Positions 1 through 8,017 of a stretch of 52,508 nucleotides of DNA are shown one piece after another. The DNA is from Candidatus Raymondbacteria bacterium RIFOXYA2_FULL_49_16. GTDB taxonomy: Bacteria; Fibrobacterota; OXYB2-FULL-49-7; XYB2-FULL-49-35. The notes under the pieces were generated by a model. It did not search any database, was not told the origin of the DNA, and worked only from the letters and a program-made list of their open reading frames with translations. The number at the start of each line of letters is the position of its first letter. The stretch's first letter is position 1. The stretch spans positions 8,575 to 61,082 of the forward strand of contig MFYT01000028.1 in assembly GCA_001789205.1 (NCBI GenBank), in the 5' to 3' direction. The position numbers and the translations under genes are program-made.

Positions 1-1
1 C

Positions 2-3000
2 AAAGCGGACCAGACCATTACCTTTGGCGCCCTGGCCGGTAAAATGTATGGTGACACTGCTTTTACGCTCACGGCAACAACATCGTCCGGTCTGGCTGTT
101 TCGTATGCCAGTTCCGATACAAACGTAGCCAAATTTTCCGGCTCTTGGGTAACAATCACCGGGGTTGGAACAGCGACAATCACCGCGTCACAAAACGGAA
201 ACACCAACTACAACGCCGCCACGAACGTGCAGCAGACATTGACGGTTATTAAAGGCAACCAGACAATCACCTTTGATCTGGTTCCCAACTGTGCGTTCGG
301 CGCACCTTTCGTGCTCACGGCCACGGCATCGTCGAACCTGCTGATTTCGTATGTCAGCACCAACCCGGCCATTGCAACAGCCAACGACAGCATTTTAACC
401 ATGCGTGCTGTGGGAACAACCACCATCATCGCCAAACAGGGTGGAAACGCCAATTACAATGCCGCGCCGGATGTGGAGCGGACGTTTACGGTTGTCAAAG
501 GCAGTCAAACCATCACCTTTGACACGATCCCGGATAGAAAATATGGCGACGCGCCCTTTTCGCTCGAGGCCACGACATCGTCGCACCTGCCTGTTTCCTA
601 TGCCAGCTCCAACACCGCAGTAGCCACAATTTCAGGCTCTTCCGTAACCATTGCGGAGGTTGGAACAGCTACGATCACCGCTTCGCAAGCCGGAGACGCC
701 AATTACAACGCCGCCACGATTGTACAACAGGTCCTGACGGTGAACAAAGGCGACCAGACCATCAACTTCGCCGCGCTTCCGATAAAAACCATCGGCGATG
801 CCGCCTTCCCGCTCACAGCCACGGCAACGTCGGGCCTGGCGGTCTCGTACGCCAGTTCCAACACGGCCGTTGCAACGGTTTCAGGAACAATAGTGACAAT
901 CGTCGGAGTAGGAGCAACACTCATCACAGCTTCGCAAAGCGGTGACGCCCGGTACAACCCAGCGCCCGATTCGAGCCTGACACTGACGGTCAACAAGGCC
1001 AGCCAGACAATCACCTTTGCCGCGCTTCCGGATAAACTGCCGAGTGACAATCCTTTCAAATTGACGGCCACAGCATCATCCGGCCTGACAGTGACCTACG
1101 CCAGTTCCAACACGGCCGTGGCAACGGTTTCCCACGATACGGTGACCATTGTCGCGAAAGGGACAACCATCATCACCGCTTCCCAAAGCGGAGACGACAC
1201 CTACTATCCCGCGCCAGACGCGGCGCAGTCATTCCGCGTTGGCAAGACTGACCAGACAATCACCTTTGGCCCGCTTCCGATCAAATGGGTGAACGACCCT
1301 GCTTTCGCCCTCTCAGCCTCGGCCTCCTCCGGCCTGGCGGTGACCTACGCCAGTTCCAACACGGCCGTGGCAACGGTTTCCGGAAATACCGTTACCATGC
1401 TTACGGCGGGTACGACCATACTCACCGCATCGCAGATCGGAAACGCCACGTACGATTCGGCAGCATCGGTTGCGCAGACGCTGACGGTTGCCCCTGACGC
1501 TCAGACCATCACCTTCAATGCCATTCCGGCCAAGGCGGTTGATTCTCTTCCTTTTGCACTCACGGCCACAACAACCTCAGGGCTGACCATTTTTTACACC
1601 AGTTCCAACACTGACGTTGCCACTATTTCGGGTACCGTTGTGACCATTATCGGTGCGGGAACAACAACGATCACCGCTTCTCAGAGCGGAAACACCCAGT
1701 ACGCTCCCGCGGCGGACAAGTACCAGACACTGACGGTGAACAAGGCCGGACAGACCATCACCTTTGACGCGCTTGAAGACAAAACAGTTGATTCCCTTCC
1801 TTTTACACTCGCGGCCACGGCCTCCTCGGGACTCACTGTTTCGTACGCCAGCTCCAATACCTCGGTGGCGACCGTTTCCGGCACTATCGTGACCCTCACC
1901 GGCGCGGGCACAACCACCATTACCGCTTCACAGGCCGGGAACACCAACTGGAATGCGGCAGCCAATGTGCCGCAGACACTGACGGTAGGCAAGGGCAACC
2001 AGGTAATCACCTTCGGCCCCCTTCCAGACTCGGTGGTCGGTGGCGCAGCCATTGAACTGACGGCCACGGCATCATCCAGCCTGGCGGTTTCGTACACCAG
2101 CTCAGACACAGCTGTGGCGAAAATTTCAGGTTCTTTTGCGGTCCTGAAGGGTGTGGGCACAACCACCATTACCGCTTCGCAAGCCGGAAACACGAGCTGG
2201 AACCCGGCAACCGACGTACAACAAACACTGACTCTTGGCAAGGGCCACCAGACAATAACCTTCGGCGCTCTTCCGGATAAAGTGGTGGGTGACACTCCCT
2301 TTGCACTCACCGCCACGGCAACGTCCAATCTGACAGTGACCTACGCCAGCTCAGACCCGGCGGTGGCAACAGTTTCCGGCGCTATAGTGACAATACATGG
2401 CGCGGGAACAACCACCATCACAGCGTCGCAAGGCGGAAATGTCAACTGGAACCCGGCAATCGACGCGGAGCAGACGTTGCGCGTCAAACGCAGCCAAACA
2501 ATCGACTTCGTCATTTCAACGGATTTTAAAACCGCCGGTGATCCCGCTTTTCAAATCAGCGCCACGGCCACATCCGGCCTGACAGTGGAGTTCTCCAGCA
2601 CCGATACAAGTGTTGCCACAGTCTCCGGCGTTTGGGTGACCATCGTTGGGGTGGGTACAACGGACATCATTGCCAGCCAGGATGGAAACGACGAATACGC
2701 GGCCGCGGCCCAAGTGCCGCGTTCGTTCACTGTTCTCGACACAATAGCAACGCAAATCATCACTTTTGACTCCCTTTCAGAAAAAACAGTCGGCGAGGAC
2801 CCTTTCAAACTGACCGCCTGGGCCACCTCCGGGCTCGCGGTGAGCTATACCAGTTCGGACACAACAGTGGCTAAAATTTCAAACGATACCCTGTTTTTCG
2901 TGGGTGCGGGAACCTCGGTCATCACAGCGTCCCAGGGCGGAGACATTCATAATTATCCCGCCACTCCGGTGGACCGGCCGCTGACGGTGCTTCCCACAAT

Positions 3001-3325
3001 GGGCACGGTTGACAATGCTGAAAAGGCCATTCCTCACGCCTTCGCATTTTTGGGCGGCAGGCCAAATCCGTTCAATCCATCAACATCCATAGCCATCGCC
3101 GTGCCGCCGGTTGGTACAAAAACAAATCTGGTAACGTTGCGAATATATGACATCAATGGACGAATGGTACGGACGCTGTTGAATAATCCAATGGCGCCAG
3201 GATATTACAGTGTTCTGTTTGACGGCAGGTCGGACAAGGGCGTTGCAATCAGTTCTGGCGTGTATGTATGCACAATGAGAGCAAGCGGATTTGAGGCGAC
3301 AAAAACAATTTTAATGATGAAATAA
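2..3325 (+). CDS. Repeat-rich T9SS-exported adhesin-like protein (5' truncated)
   Basis: The reading frame is open from the window edge, so the true start lies upstream; 1107 residues are visible. Twelve tandem bacterial Ig-like units of about 81-83 residues each begin with a QTITF-type strand, carry a YASSNTAVATVSG-like core and end in an ITASQ.GN..Y.AA segment. They fill residues 1 to about 1000. The C-terminus (about 1010-1107) is a FlgD-Ig-like T9SS sorting domain with PNPFNPSTSIAI, a LRIYDINGRMVRTL segment and a terminal lysine. The family logic is export across the outer membrane by T9SS followed by surface attachment or release. The repeats suggest a stalk or adhesin, but no ligand-binding or catalytic domain is visible. 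It stands alone on the plus strand and ends close to the convergent GGGP-synthase gene. Repeat number may vary between strains. Function is inferred; domain type is fairly sure. Confidence 0.85.
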   Translation, partial: KADQTITFGALAGKMYGDTAFTLTATTSSGLAVSYASSDTNVAKFSGSWVTITGVGTATITASQNGNTNYNAATNVQQTLTVIKGNQTITFDLVPNCAFGAPFVLTATASSNLLISYVSTNPAIATANDSILTMRAVGTTTIIAKQGGNANYNAAPDVERTFTVVKGSQTITFDTIPDRKYGDAPFSLEATTSSHLPVSYASSNTAVATISGSSVTIAEVGTATITASQAGDANYNAATIVQQVLTVNKGDQTINFAALPIKTIGDAAFPLTATATSGLAVSYASSNTAVATVSGTIVTIVGVGATLITASQSGDARYNPAPDSSLTLTVNKASQTITFAALPDKLPSDNPFKLTATASSGLTVTYASSNTAVATVSHDTVTIVAKGTTIITASQSGDDTYYPAPDAAQSFRVGKTDQTITFGPLPIKWVNDPAFALSASASSGLAVTYASSNTAVATVSGNTVTMLTAGTTILTASQIGNATYDSAASVAQTLTVAPDAQTITFNAIPAKAVDSLPFALTATTTSGLTIFYTSSNTDVATISGTVVTIIGAGTTTITASQSGNTQYAPAADKYQTLTVNKAGQTITFDALEDKTVDSLPFTLAATASSGLTVSYASSNTSVATVSGTIVTLTGAGTTTITASQAGNTNWNAAANVPQTLTVGKGNQVITFGPLPDSVVGGAAIELTATASSSLAVSYTSSDTAVAKISGSFAVLKGVGTTTITASQAGNTSWNPATDVQQTLTLGKGHQTITFGALPDKVVGDTPFALTATATSNLTVTYASSDPAVATVSGAIVTIHGAGTTTITASQGGNVNWNPAIDAEQTLRVKRSQTIDFVISTDFKTAGDPAFQISATATSGLTVEFSSTDTSVATVSGVWVTIVGVGTTDIIASQDGNDEYAAAAQVPRSFTVLDTIATQIITFDSLSEKTVGEDPFKLTAWATSGLAVSYTSSDTTVAKISNDTLFFVGAGTSVITASQGGDIHNYPATPVDRPLTVLPTMGTVDNAEKAIPHAFAFLGGRPNPFNPSTSIAIAVPPVGTKTNLVTLRIYDINGRMVRTLLNNPMAPGYYSVLFDGRSDKGVAISSGVYVCTMRASGFEATKTILMMK
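11..2990 (+). repeat. 12 tandem Ig-like coding repeats of about 245 bp
   Basis: Successive units start with codons for (D/N/S)QTITF. The first two starts lie at 11 and 260, a spacing of 83 codons, and later units are 81-83 codons. Conservation is high at the DNA level in the core (cagttccaacacggccgt-type stretches recur), which suggests expansion by unequal crossover. Unit 11 is the most divergent. Confidence 0.85.
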
Positions 3326-3328
3326 GTT

Positions 3329-3361
3329 CAGATGTGTCCGGTTAAAGCCAATGCACGTCTG
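3329..3361 (+). terminator. Weak hairpin after the adhesin gene
   Basis: CAGATGTG (3329-3336) can pair with CACGTCTG (3354-3361) with one G-U pair on the plus-strand RNA, four bases after the stop codon. No U-tract follows, so intrinsic termination is uncertain. Confidence 0.3.
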
Positions 3362-3400
3362 AGATGATCCAACGGGATTAGCCAGGTTTTATTCGCTTTT

Positions 3401-4129
3401 TTATCGCACGGCCTGGACGAATTCGCGGAGCAGCCTGGCAGACCCGGTTGCTTCGAGCACGTTGCCCGTGACAATGACATTGGCCCCGGCTGCGACCCGT
3501 TCCGCGGCATCATCCGGCGATTTTATGCCGCCACCCACAATAAGAGGAATGGAAATCCCCTGCCGGACATGTCGCACCATCTCAACCGGCACTGGGAGAC
3601 CAACACCGCTGCCGCCTTCAAGATAGACCGCGTCCATACCAAAGTACTGGGCAGCAAGCGCATGGGTAAGCGCGCAATCGTTATCGTCCCGGCCAATGGG
3701 TGTGGTCTGACTGACGCGCTCCACTGCCGATGGTTTGTCCGATGCAACAAGAAGATATCCCATGGATATGGTTTCAAGACCATATTCCCTTATGCGCGGC
3801 ACGCCTTTGAGTTGTTCCTCTATCAGGAAACGCGGATTGCGTCCGCTGAGGAGCGACATAAAGAGCACTGCGTCCGCTGACCGGACAATCTGGTGCGCAT
3901 TGCCGGGAAAAATAATGACCGGAATTGAGGACGTGGATTTGATGGCTGTTACGACCCGTTCAAACTGCGCTTCGTCGGACGTGCTGCCGCCGACAAAAAG
4001 CGCGTCTACGCCAGCCGCTGAACACCGGGAGGCAGTTTCAGCGCCCGTGGCCTGGTCGAGTTTTTCAGGGTCGATGAGTACCACGTACGAGGCGCCGGAT
4101 TTCCGGAAGAGACGTTCCTTGACGCTCAT
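3401..4129 (-). CDS. Geranylgeranylglyceryl/heptaprenylglyceryl phosphate synthase family (PcrB-like)
   Basis: This 242-residue TIM-barrel protein belongs to the GGGP synthase/PcrB family, which joins a polyprenyl diphosphate to sn-glycerol-1-phosphate in the first ether-lipid step. Visible family features are VVLIDPEKLDQ near the N-terminus, the GGSTSD segment, IIFPGNAHQI, YLEGGSGVGLPVP and the phosphate-binding VGGGIKSPDDA and ANVIVTGN segments. I chose the ATG at 4129 because MSVKERLF begins just before the first barrel strand and forms an ATGA overlap (4126-4129) with the alaS stop; longer frames upstream only read alaS out of frame. The overlap implies translational coupling to alaS. Homologues are known from archaea, Bacillus and FCB bacteria. 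Prenyl chain length and any glycerol-1-phosphate dehydrogenase partner cannot be judged here. Confidence 0.88.
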   Translation of the reverse strand: MSVKERLFRKSGASYVVLIDPEKLDQATGAETASRCSAAGVDALFVGGSTSDEAQFERVVTAIKSTSSIPVIIFPGNAHQIVRSADAVLFMSLLSGRNPRFLIEEQLKGVPRIREYGLETISMGYLLVASDKPSAVERVSQTTPIGRDDNDCALTHALAAQYFGMDAVYLEGGSGVGLPVPVEMVRHVRQGISIPLIVGGGIKSPDDAAERVAAGANVIVTGNVLEATGSARLLREFVQAVR

Positions 4130-6741
4130 GCCATGCTTTCTACAATGGGGCCAATGGCAGCGTACGCTTCGGGGACCTTTACCGCATCCTTGCCGCCGGC
4201 TTGTGCGCGGTTGGGTTTGCCGCCGCCTTTGCCGCCCACAATCACGGCAATCTTGTTTACAATGGCGCCCGCATTGAGTTTTCGCGAAGCCACCAAGTCG
4301 TCGGAGACTGCGGCAAACACCATGACCTTGCCCTCTGAGGCCGCGATTGCCGCAGTGACTGCTGATCCGGCCTTTGCGGCAAGAGCATCGCAAAACAGGG
4401 CAAAGGTGTCTTTGTCAGCGTTGTCGAGACGCGCCCTGACCACGCGTATGCCTTTGACCTCAATTGCCTGGGCAAGAAAAGTATCGAGTTCCTTGAGCGC
4501 CTGCTGCTGTTTTACCTGTGCAAGCTCTTTTTCAAGGCCCCGCATGCGTTCGCCCATTTCGGCGATGCGGTCCAGGACCTTGATAAAAGGCGTCTTGAAC
4601 GAAAGCGAAAGAGACCGCATGGCTGCCGCCTCGGCCCGGAAAAGGTCGCCGAATGCGCGGCCCGTTACCGCCTCAATGCGGCGAATACCGGTCGAGACGC
4701 TGCTTTCAGAAAGAATACGGATATACCCGATCTCGCCTGTGCGGGCCGCGTGGGTGCCGCCGCATAGTTCCACGGACGTGCCAGGTATAGACACCATGCG
4801 TACCTTGTTGCCGTATTTCTCGTTGAAAAAGGCGAGTGCTCCCTTTGCCTGCGCCTCTTCGGGAGAGGTGACCTCTGTGACAACCGGCAGGTCGGCCAGA
4901 ACAGCGCTATTGGCGGCCTTTTCAACAGCAGCTATTTCAGAATCGGAAAGCGCTTGGAAATGGGTAAAGTCGAACCTGAAACGGTCGGGGGTCACTGACG
5001 ACCCAGACTGTTTAACATGGTCGCCGACAGCCTGCCGAAGCGCAGTCTGGATGATATGCGTTGCAGTGTGGTTCCGTCGTATATCTGCCCGGCGGTCAGC
5101 ATCGACCTGGAGGTTTGCCGTGGTAGATCTGGAAAAATCGATTTCACCTTCACACCGCGCCTTGTGGACAATATCCTCGCCCTCTTTTCGCGTATCATAA
5201 ATCTCGATAACGCCCTCTTCAAACGTAGCTATGCCGCTATCAGCGCATTGACCACCGCCTTCGGGATAAAAAGGAGTTTTTTCAAAAACAAAATCATATC
5301 CCTCTTTGGTCTTGCGTACCTTTCTCACTGGTGTATCGCACGATAAAAGATCGTAGCCTGCAAAGAGTGAACCAGGACCTTCAGAAACAGCGGTCCAGAC
5401 ACCGCCTTCCTTGGCCATGTCCTTAAATTTTGAAGCGCTGCGGGCCCGTTCTCGCTGGGCCTCCATTTCCTTTTCAAACCCCGGTTGGTCTATGGAAAGA
5501 CCCGCTTCTTCGGCAAGCTGCGCCGTAAGGTCGGGCGGAAACCCATAGGTGTCGTAGAGCATGAATACATCACTTCCTGCCACAACTTTCGAAGCCGCTT
5601 TTTTCGCAATTTCCTCGAAAAGCAACAATCCTTTATCGAGGGTCTTTTCAAACGACTGCTCCTCGGACAGCAGAATTTTCTGAACAAAATCAGACCGTTC
5701 TTTGAGTTCCGGGTATGCATCGCCCATGATTGAAACAACCGTTGGCACTAGCGTGTGCAGAAAGGGGCCGTGGAAACCCAGCTTTCGTCCGAAGCGGTAG
5801 GCCCTGCGCAGCAACCTGCGCAATACATAGCCGCGGCCCAGATTTGACGGCAGAGCGCCATCGGCTATGGCAAAAATGAGCGCCCTGATGTGGTCGGCAA
5901 TGACCCGAAACGGGGTGCCCTCGTCCCCATGCCCATAGGATTTGCCTGTCATCTTTTCGAGCTGGTCAATGATGGGACGAAAGACATCAGTGTCGTAGTT
6001 TGAATGCTTGTCCTGAAGAACAGCGAGCAGGCGTTCAAAGCCCATCCCAGTATCGATATTCTTGCTGGGTAATTCAGTGATGGTCCCGTTTTTGTCCTTG
6101 TTGTTCTGCATGAACACAAGGTTCCATAGTTCGACAAACCTGCCGCACCCTGAAGCGCCCACGCCGCAGACATGGCCGGGCTTGTGTTCGTTTACGCAAT
6201 GGCCCGCGCCCCGGTCAATATGAATTTCAGAACAGAATCCGCACGGCCCGGTATCTCCCATTTCCCAAAAATTTTCCTGGAGATGGGAAATATGATCGTG
6301 GAGAACGTCGGTATGGTCCTTCCAGAAAAGGTCAGCCTCGTCGTCAGTCGTATAGACTGTCACGTAGAGCGCTTCCCGGGGAAGTTTCCAGACGCGCGTA
6401 AGAAGCTCCCACGCCCAGACAATGGCGTCTTTCTTGTAATAATCACCAAACGACCAATTTCCCAGCATTTCGAAAAACGTATGATGGTGGTGGTCGCGGC
6501 CAACCTCCTCAAGGTCGTTGTGCTTGCCCGACACGCGCATGCATTTCTGGGAATCGACCGCGCGTCTCAGATGTTGTTCGTTGGATATGCCCAGAAAAAT
6601 GTTCTTGAACTGGTTCATGCCCGCATTGGTGAAGAGCAGCGAGGGGTCGTCCTTGGGAAAAATAGGCGCTGACGGAACAACCGTGTGGCCGCGCTCTTTG
6701 AAATAATCGATGAACGTCTGGCGTACGTGTTTTGAATTCAT
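4126..6741 (-). CDS. alaS: Alanyl-tRNA synthetase
   Basis: This 871-residue protein is full length for AlaS, the class II enzyme that charges tRNA-Ala. The N-terminal catalytic domain shows SAPIFPKDDPSLLFTNAGMNQFK (motif 1 region), the histidine-rich RDHHHHTFFEMLGNWSFGDY (motif 2 region) and GMGFERL (motif 3). The editing domain carries the zinc-binding HTATH and the CGGTH motif. A C-terminal DHHA1/C-Ala domain ends with GGKGGGKPNRAQAGG. The start at 6741 gives the conserved N-terminus MNSKHVRQTFIDYF. It is the first gene of a two-gene unit with the GGGP-synthase-family gene and diverges from ilvC across a 104-bp AT-rich spacer. Nothing in the catalytic or editing motifs looks impaired. Confidence 0.98.
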   Translation of the reverse strand: MNSKHVRQTFIDYFKERGHTVVPSAPIFPKDDPSLLFTNAGMNQFKNIFLGISNEQHLRRAVDSQKCMRVSGKHNDLEEVGRDHHHHTFFEMLGNWSFGDYYKKDAIVWAWELLTRVWKLPREALYVTVYTTDDEADLFWKDHTDVLHDHISHLQENFWEMGDTGPCGFCSEIHIDRGAGHCVNEHKPGHVCGVGASGCGRFVELWNLVFMQNNKDKNGTITELPSKNIDTGMGFERLLAVLQDKHSNYDTDVFRPIIDQLEKMTGKSYGHGDEGTPFRVIADHIRALIFAIADGALPSNLGRGYVLRRLLRRAYRFGRKLGFHGPFLHTLVPTVVSIMGDAYPELKERSDFVQKILLSEEQSFEKTLDKGLLLFEEIAKKAASKVVAGSDVFMLYDTYGFPPDLTAQLAEEAGLSIDQPGFEKEMEAQRERARSASKFKDMAKEGGVWTAVSEGPGSLFAGYDLLSCDTPVRKVRKTKEGYDFVFEKTPFYPEGGGQCADSGIATFEEGVIEIYDTRKEGEDIVHKARCEGEIDFSRSTTANLQVDADRRADIRRNHTATHIIQTALRQAVGDHVKQSGSSVTPDRFRFDFTHFQALSDSEIAAVEKAANSAVLADLPVVTEVTSPEEAQAKGALAFFNEKYGNKVRMVSIPGTSVELCGGTHAARTGEIGYIRILSESSVSTGIRRIEAVTGRAFGDLFRAEAAAMRSLSLSFKTPFIKVLDRIAEMGERMRGLEKELAQVKQQQALKELDTFLAQAIEVKGIRVVRARLDNADKDTFALFCDALAAKAGSAVTAAIAASEGKVMVFAAVSDDLVASRKLNAGAIVNKIAVIVGGKGGGKPNRAQAGGKDAVKVPEAYAAIGPIVESMA

Positions 6742-6845
6742 AGTACGGTAAATATAATTTAACTATATAAAACAATTAAAGAAAGTGCGTAAAAATTATT
6801 ATATTATACCTTCTTACAGGAAACATCAATTAAAAGGAGATATGC
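6742..6845. promoter_or_regulatory. Divergent alaS/ilvC promoter region
   Basis: This 104-bp AT-rich spacer must hold promoters for both divergent genes. For ilvC, TTAAAG followed after 18 bases by TATATT is a weak candidate, and a clear Shine-Dalgarno (AAAAGGAGA) precedes the ATG at 6846. No leader peptide or attenuator hairpin is visible, unlike the ilvD operon. Confidence 0.4.
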
Positions 6846-7946
6846 ATGGCAAAGATCAATTTTGGCGGCCACACGGAAACCGTGGTCCTGCGCAAGGAAT
6901 TCCCCCTTGAAAAAGCGCGCAAAGTGCTTAAAAACGAGACTATCGCGATCATCGGTTATGGTGTCCAGGGCCCGGCCCAGGGACTCAACCTGCGCGACAA
7001 CGGGTTTAACGTGATCGTAGGTCAGGCGCCCTCGTTCAAGAAAGACTGGGACCGCGCTGTCGCCGACGGTTGGAAGCCCGGCAAGACCCTCTTTCCCATT
7101 GAAGAAGCGTGCGAACGCGCCACTATCATTCAGTATCTTGTTTCCGACCCTGCCCAGCGCGCACTCTGGCCCACAATCAAACCCTATGTGACCAAGGGCA
7201 AGGCGCTCTATTTCTCGCACGGGTTTTCAATTGTGTACAAGGCCCAGACAAAAGTCATTCCACCCAAGGATGTTGATGTGATCATGGTCGCGCCCAAGGG
7301 CTCGGGCCTCAATGTGCGTCGTAATTTCCTTTCAGGAGCTGGCATCAATTCCAGCTTCGCCGTGTTCCAGGACGCAACGGGCCGAGCCAACGAACGCTGC
7401 CTTGCCCTGGGCATTGGTATTGGTTCAGGCTATCTCTTTCCCACCACCTTTCAGAAAGAGGTGTACAGCGATCTTACGGGCGAACGCGGGGTGCTCATGG
7501 GCGCTCTCGCTGGAATCATGGACGCGCAGTACGCTACGCTGCGCAAAAACGGCCACAGCCCATCCGAAGCTTTTAACGAAACCGTTGAGGAACTTACCCA
7601 GAGTCTCATCCGTCTGGTCGATGAAAACGGCATGGACTGGATGTATCGCAACTGCTCGGTTACCGCGCAGCACGGGGCGCTCAAGTGGAGGCCTATTTTC
7701 AAGAAGGCGACGCAGTCCACCTTTGACAAACTCTATGCATCGGTCAAACGCGGACAAGAGACGCGCGAGGTTATCCGCGACTGCGGTAAAAAAGACTATA
7801 ATAAATATCTCGATAAAAAACTCGCGGAAATCGCGACCAGCGAAATGTGGCGCGCTGGCGCCGCAGCCCGCGCATTGCGTCCCAAAGAGCTGTCCAAAAA
7901 AATCACATCAACGACAAAAGGCGTGGGCGGCAGAGCAGCCAACTAG
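6846..7946 (+). CDS. ilvC: Ketol-acid reductoisomerase
   Basis: This 366-residue enzyme performs the NAD(P)H-dependent isomerisation and reduction of acetolactate or acetohydroxybutyrate, the second common step of valine and isoleucine synthesis. The N-terminal Rossmann domain carries IGYGVQGPAQGLNLRDNGFNV, the form typical of the short Bacteroidetes-like KARI group. The C-terminal knotted domain shows DLTGERGVLMGAL and ETVEELTQSLIRLVDENGMDWMY. The start follows AAAAGGAGA with good spacing. It is monocistronic, diverges from alaS, and is followed by a strong intrinsic terminator. Its product acts between IlvBN and IlvD, which are encoded in the opposite-strand operon 9-14 kb away, so it is physically separated from the attenuator that appears to control the other ilv genes. 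Confidence 0.97.
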   Translation: MAKINFGGHTETVVLRKEFPLEKARKVLKNETIAIIGYGVQGPAQGLNLRDNGFNVIVGQAPSFKKDWDRAVADGWKPGKTLFPIEEACERATIIQYLVSDPAQRALWPTIKPYVTKGKALYFSHGFSIVYKAQTKVIPPKDVDVIMVAPKGSGLNVRRNFLSGAGINSSFAVFQDATGRANERCLALGIGIGSGYLFPTTFQKEVYSDLTGERGVLMGALAGIMDAQYATLRKNGHSPSEAFNETVEELTQSLIRLVDENGMDWMYRNCSVTAQHGALKWRPIFKKATQSTFDKLYASVKRGQETREVIRDCGKKDYNKYLDKKLAEIATSEMWRAGAAARALRPKELSKKITSTTKGVGGRAAN

Positions 7947-7960
7947 CAGATACAAATACC

Positions 7961-7998
7961 AAGGCCCCTTGTCCGTTACCGGATAAGGGGCCTTTTCT
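7961..7998 (+). terminator. Intrinsic terminator of ilvC
   Basis: AAGGCCCCTT (7961-7970) pairs perfectly with AAGGGGCCTT (7985-7994). The inner TCCG (7972-7975) pairs with CGGA (7980-7983), leaving a four-base loop. A T-rich tail (TTTTCTTT) follows on the plus strand. It lies between the convergent ilvC and penicillin-binding-protein genes; the minus-strand reading lacks a good U-tract. Confidence 0.93.
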
Positions 7999-8017
7999 TT
8001 GCTTTCAATAGTAAAAA

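Noticed and set aside
11-2990. Regularly spaced repeats resembling a CRISPR array
   Set aside because: The period is about 245 bp, the repeats are coding and in frame, and there are no short unique spacers or cas genes.
4133-5200. 355-codon plus-strand frame opposite alaS
   Set aside because: It is an antisense shadow of a fully conserved alaS, is rich in Ser/Arg/Ala as expected for shadows, and has no motif.
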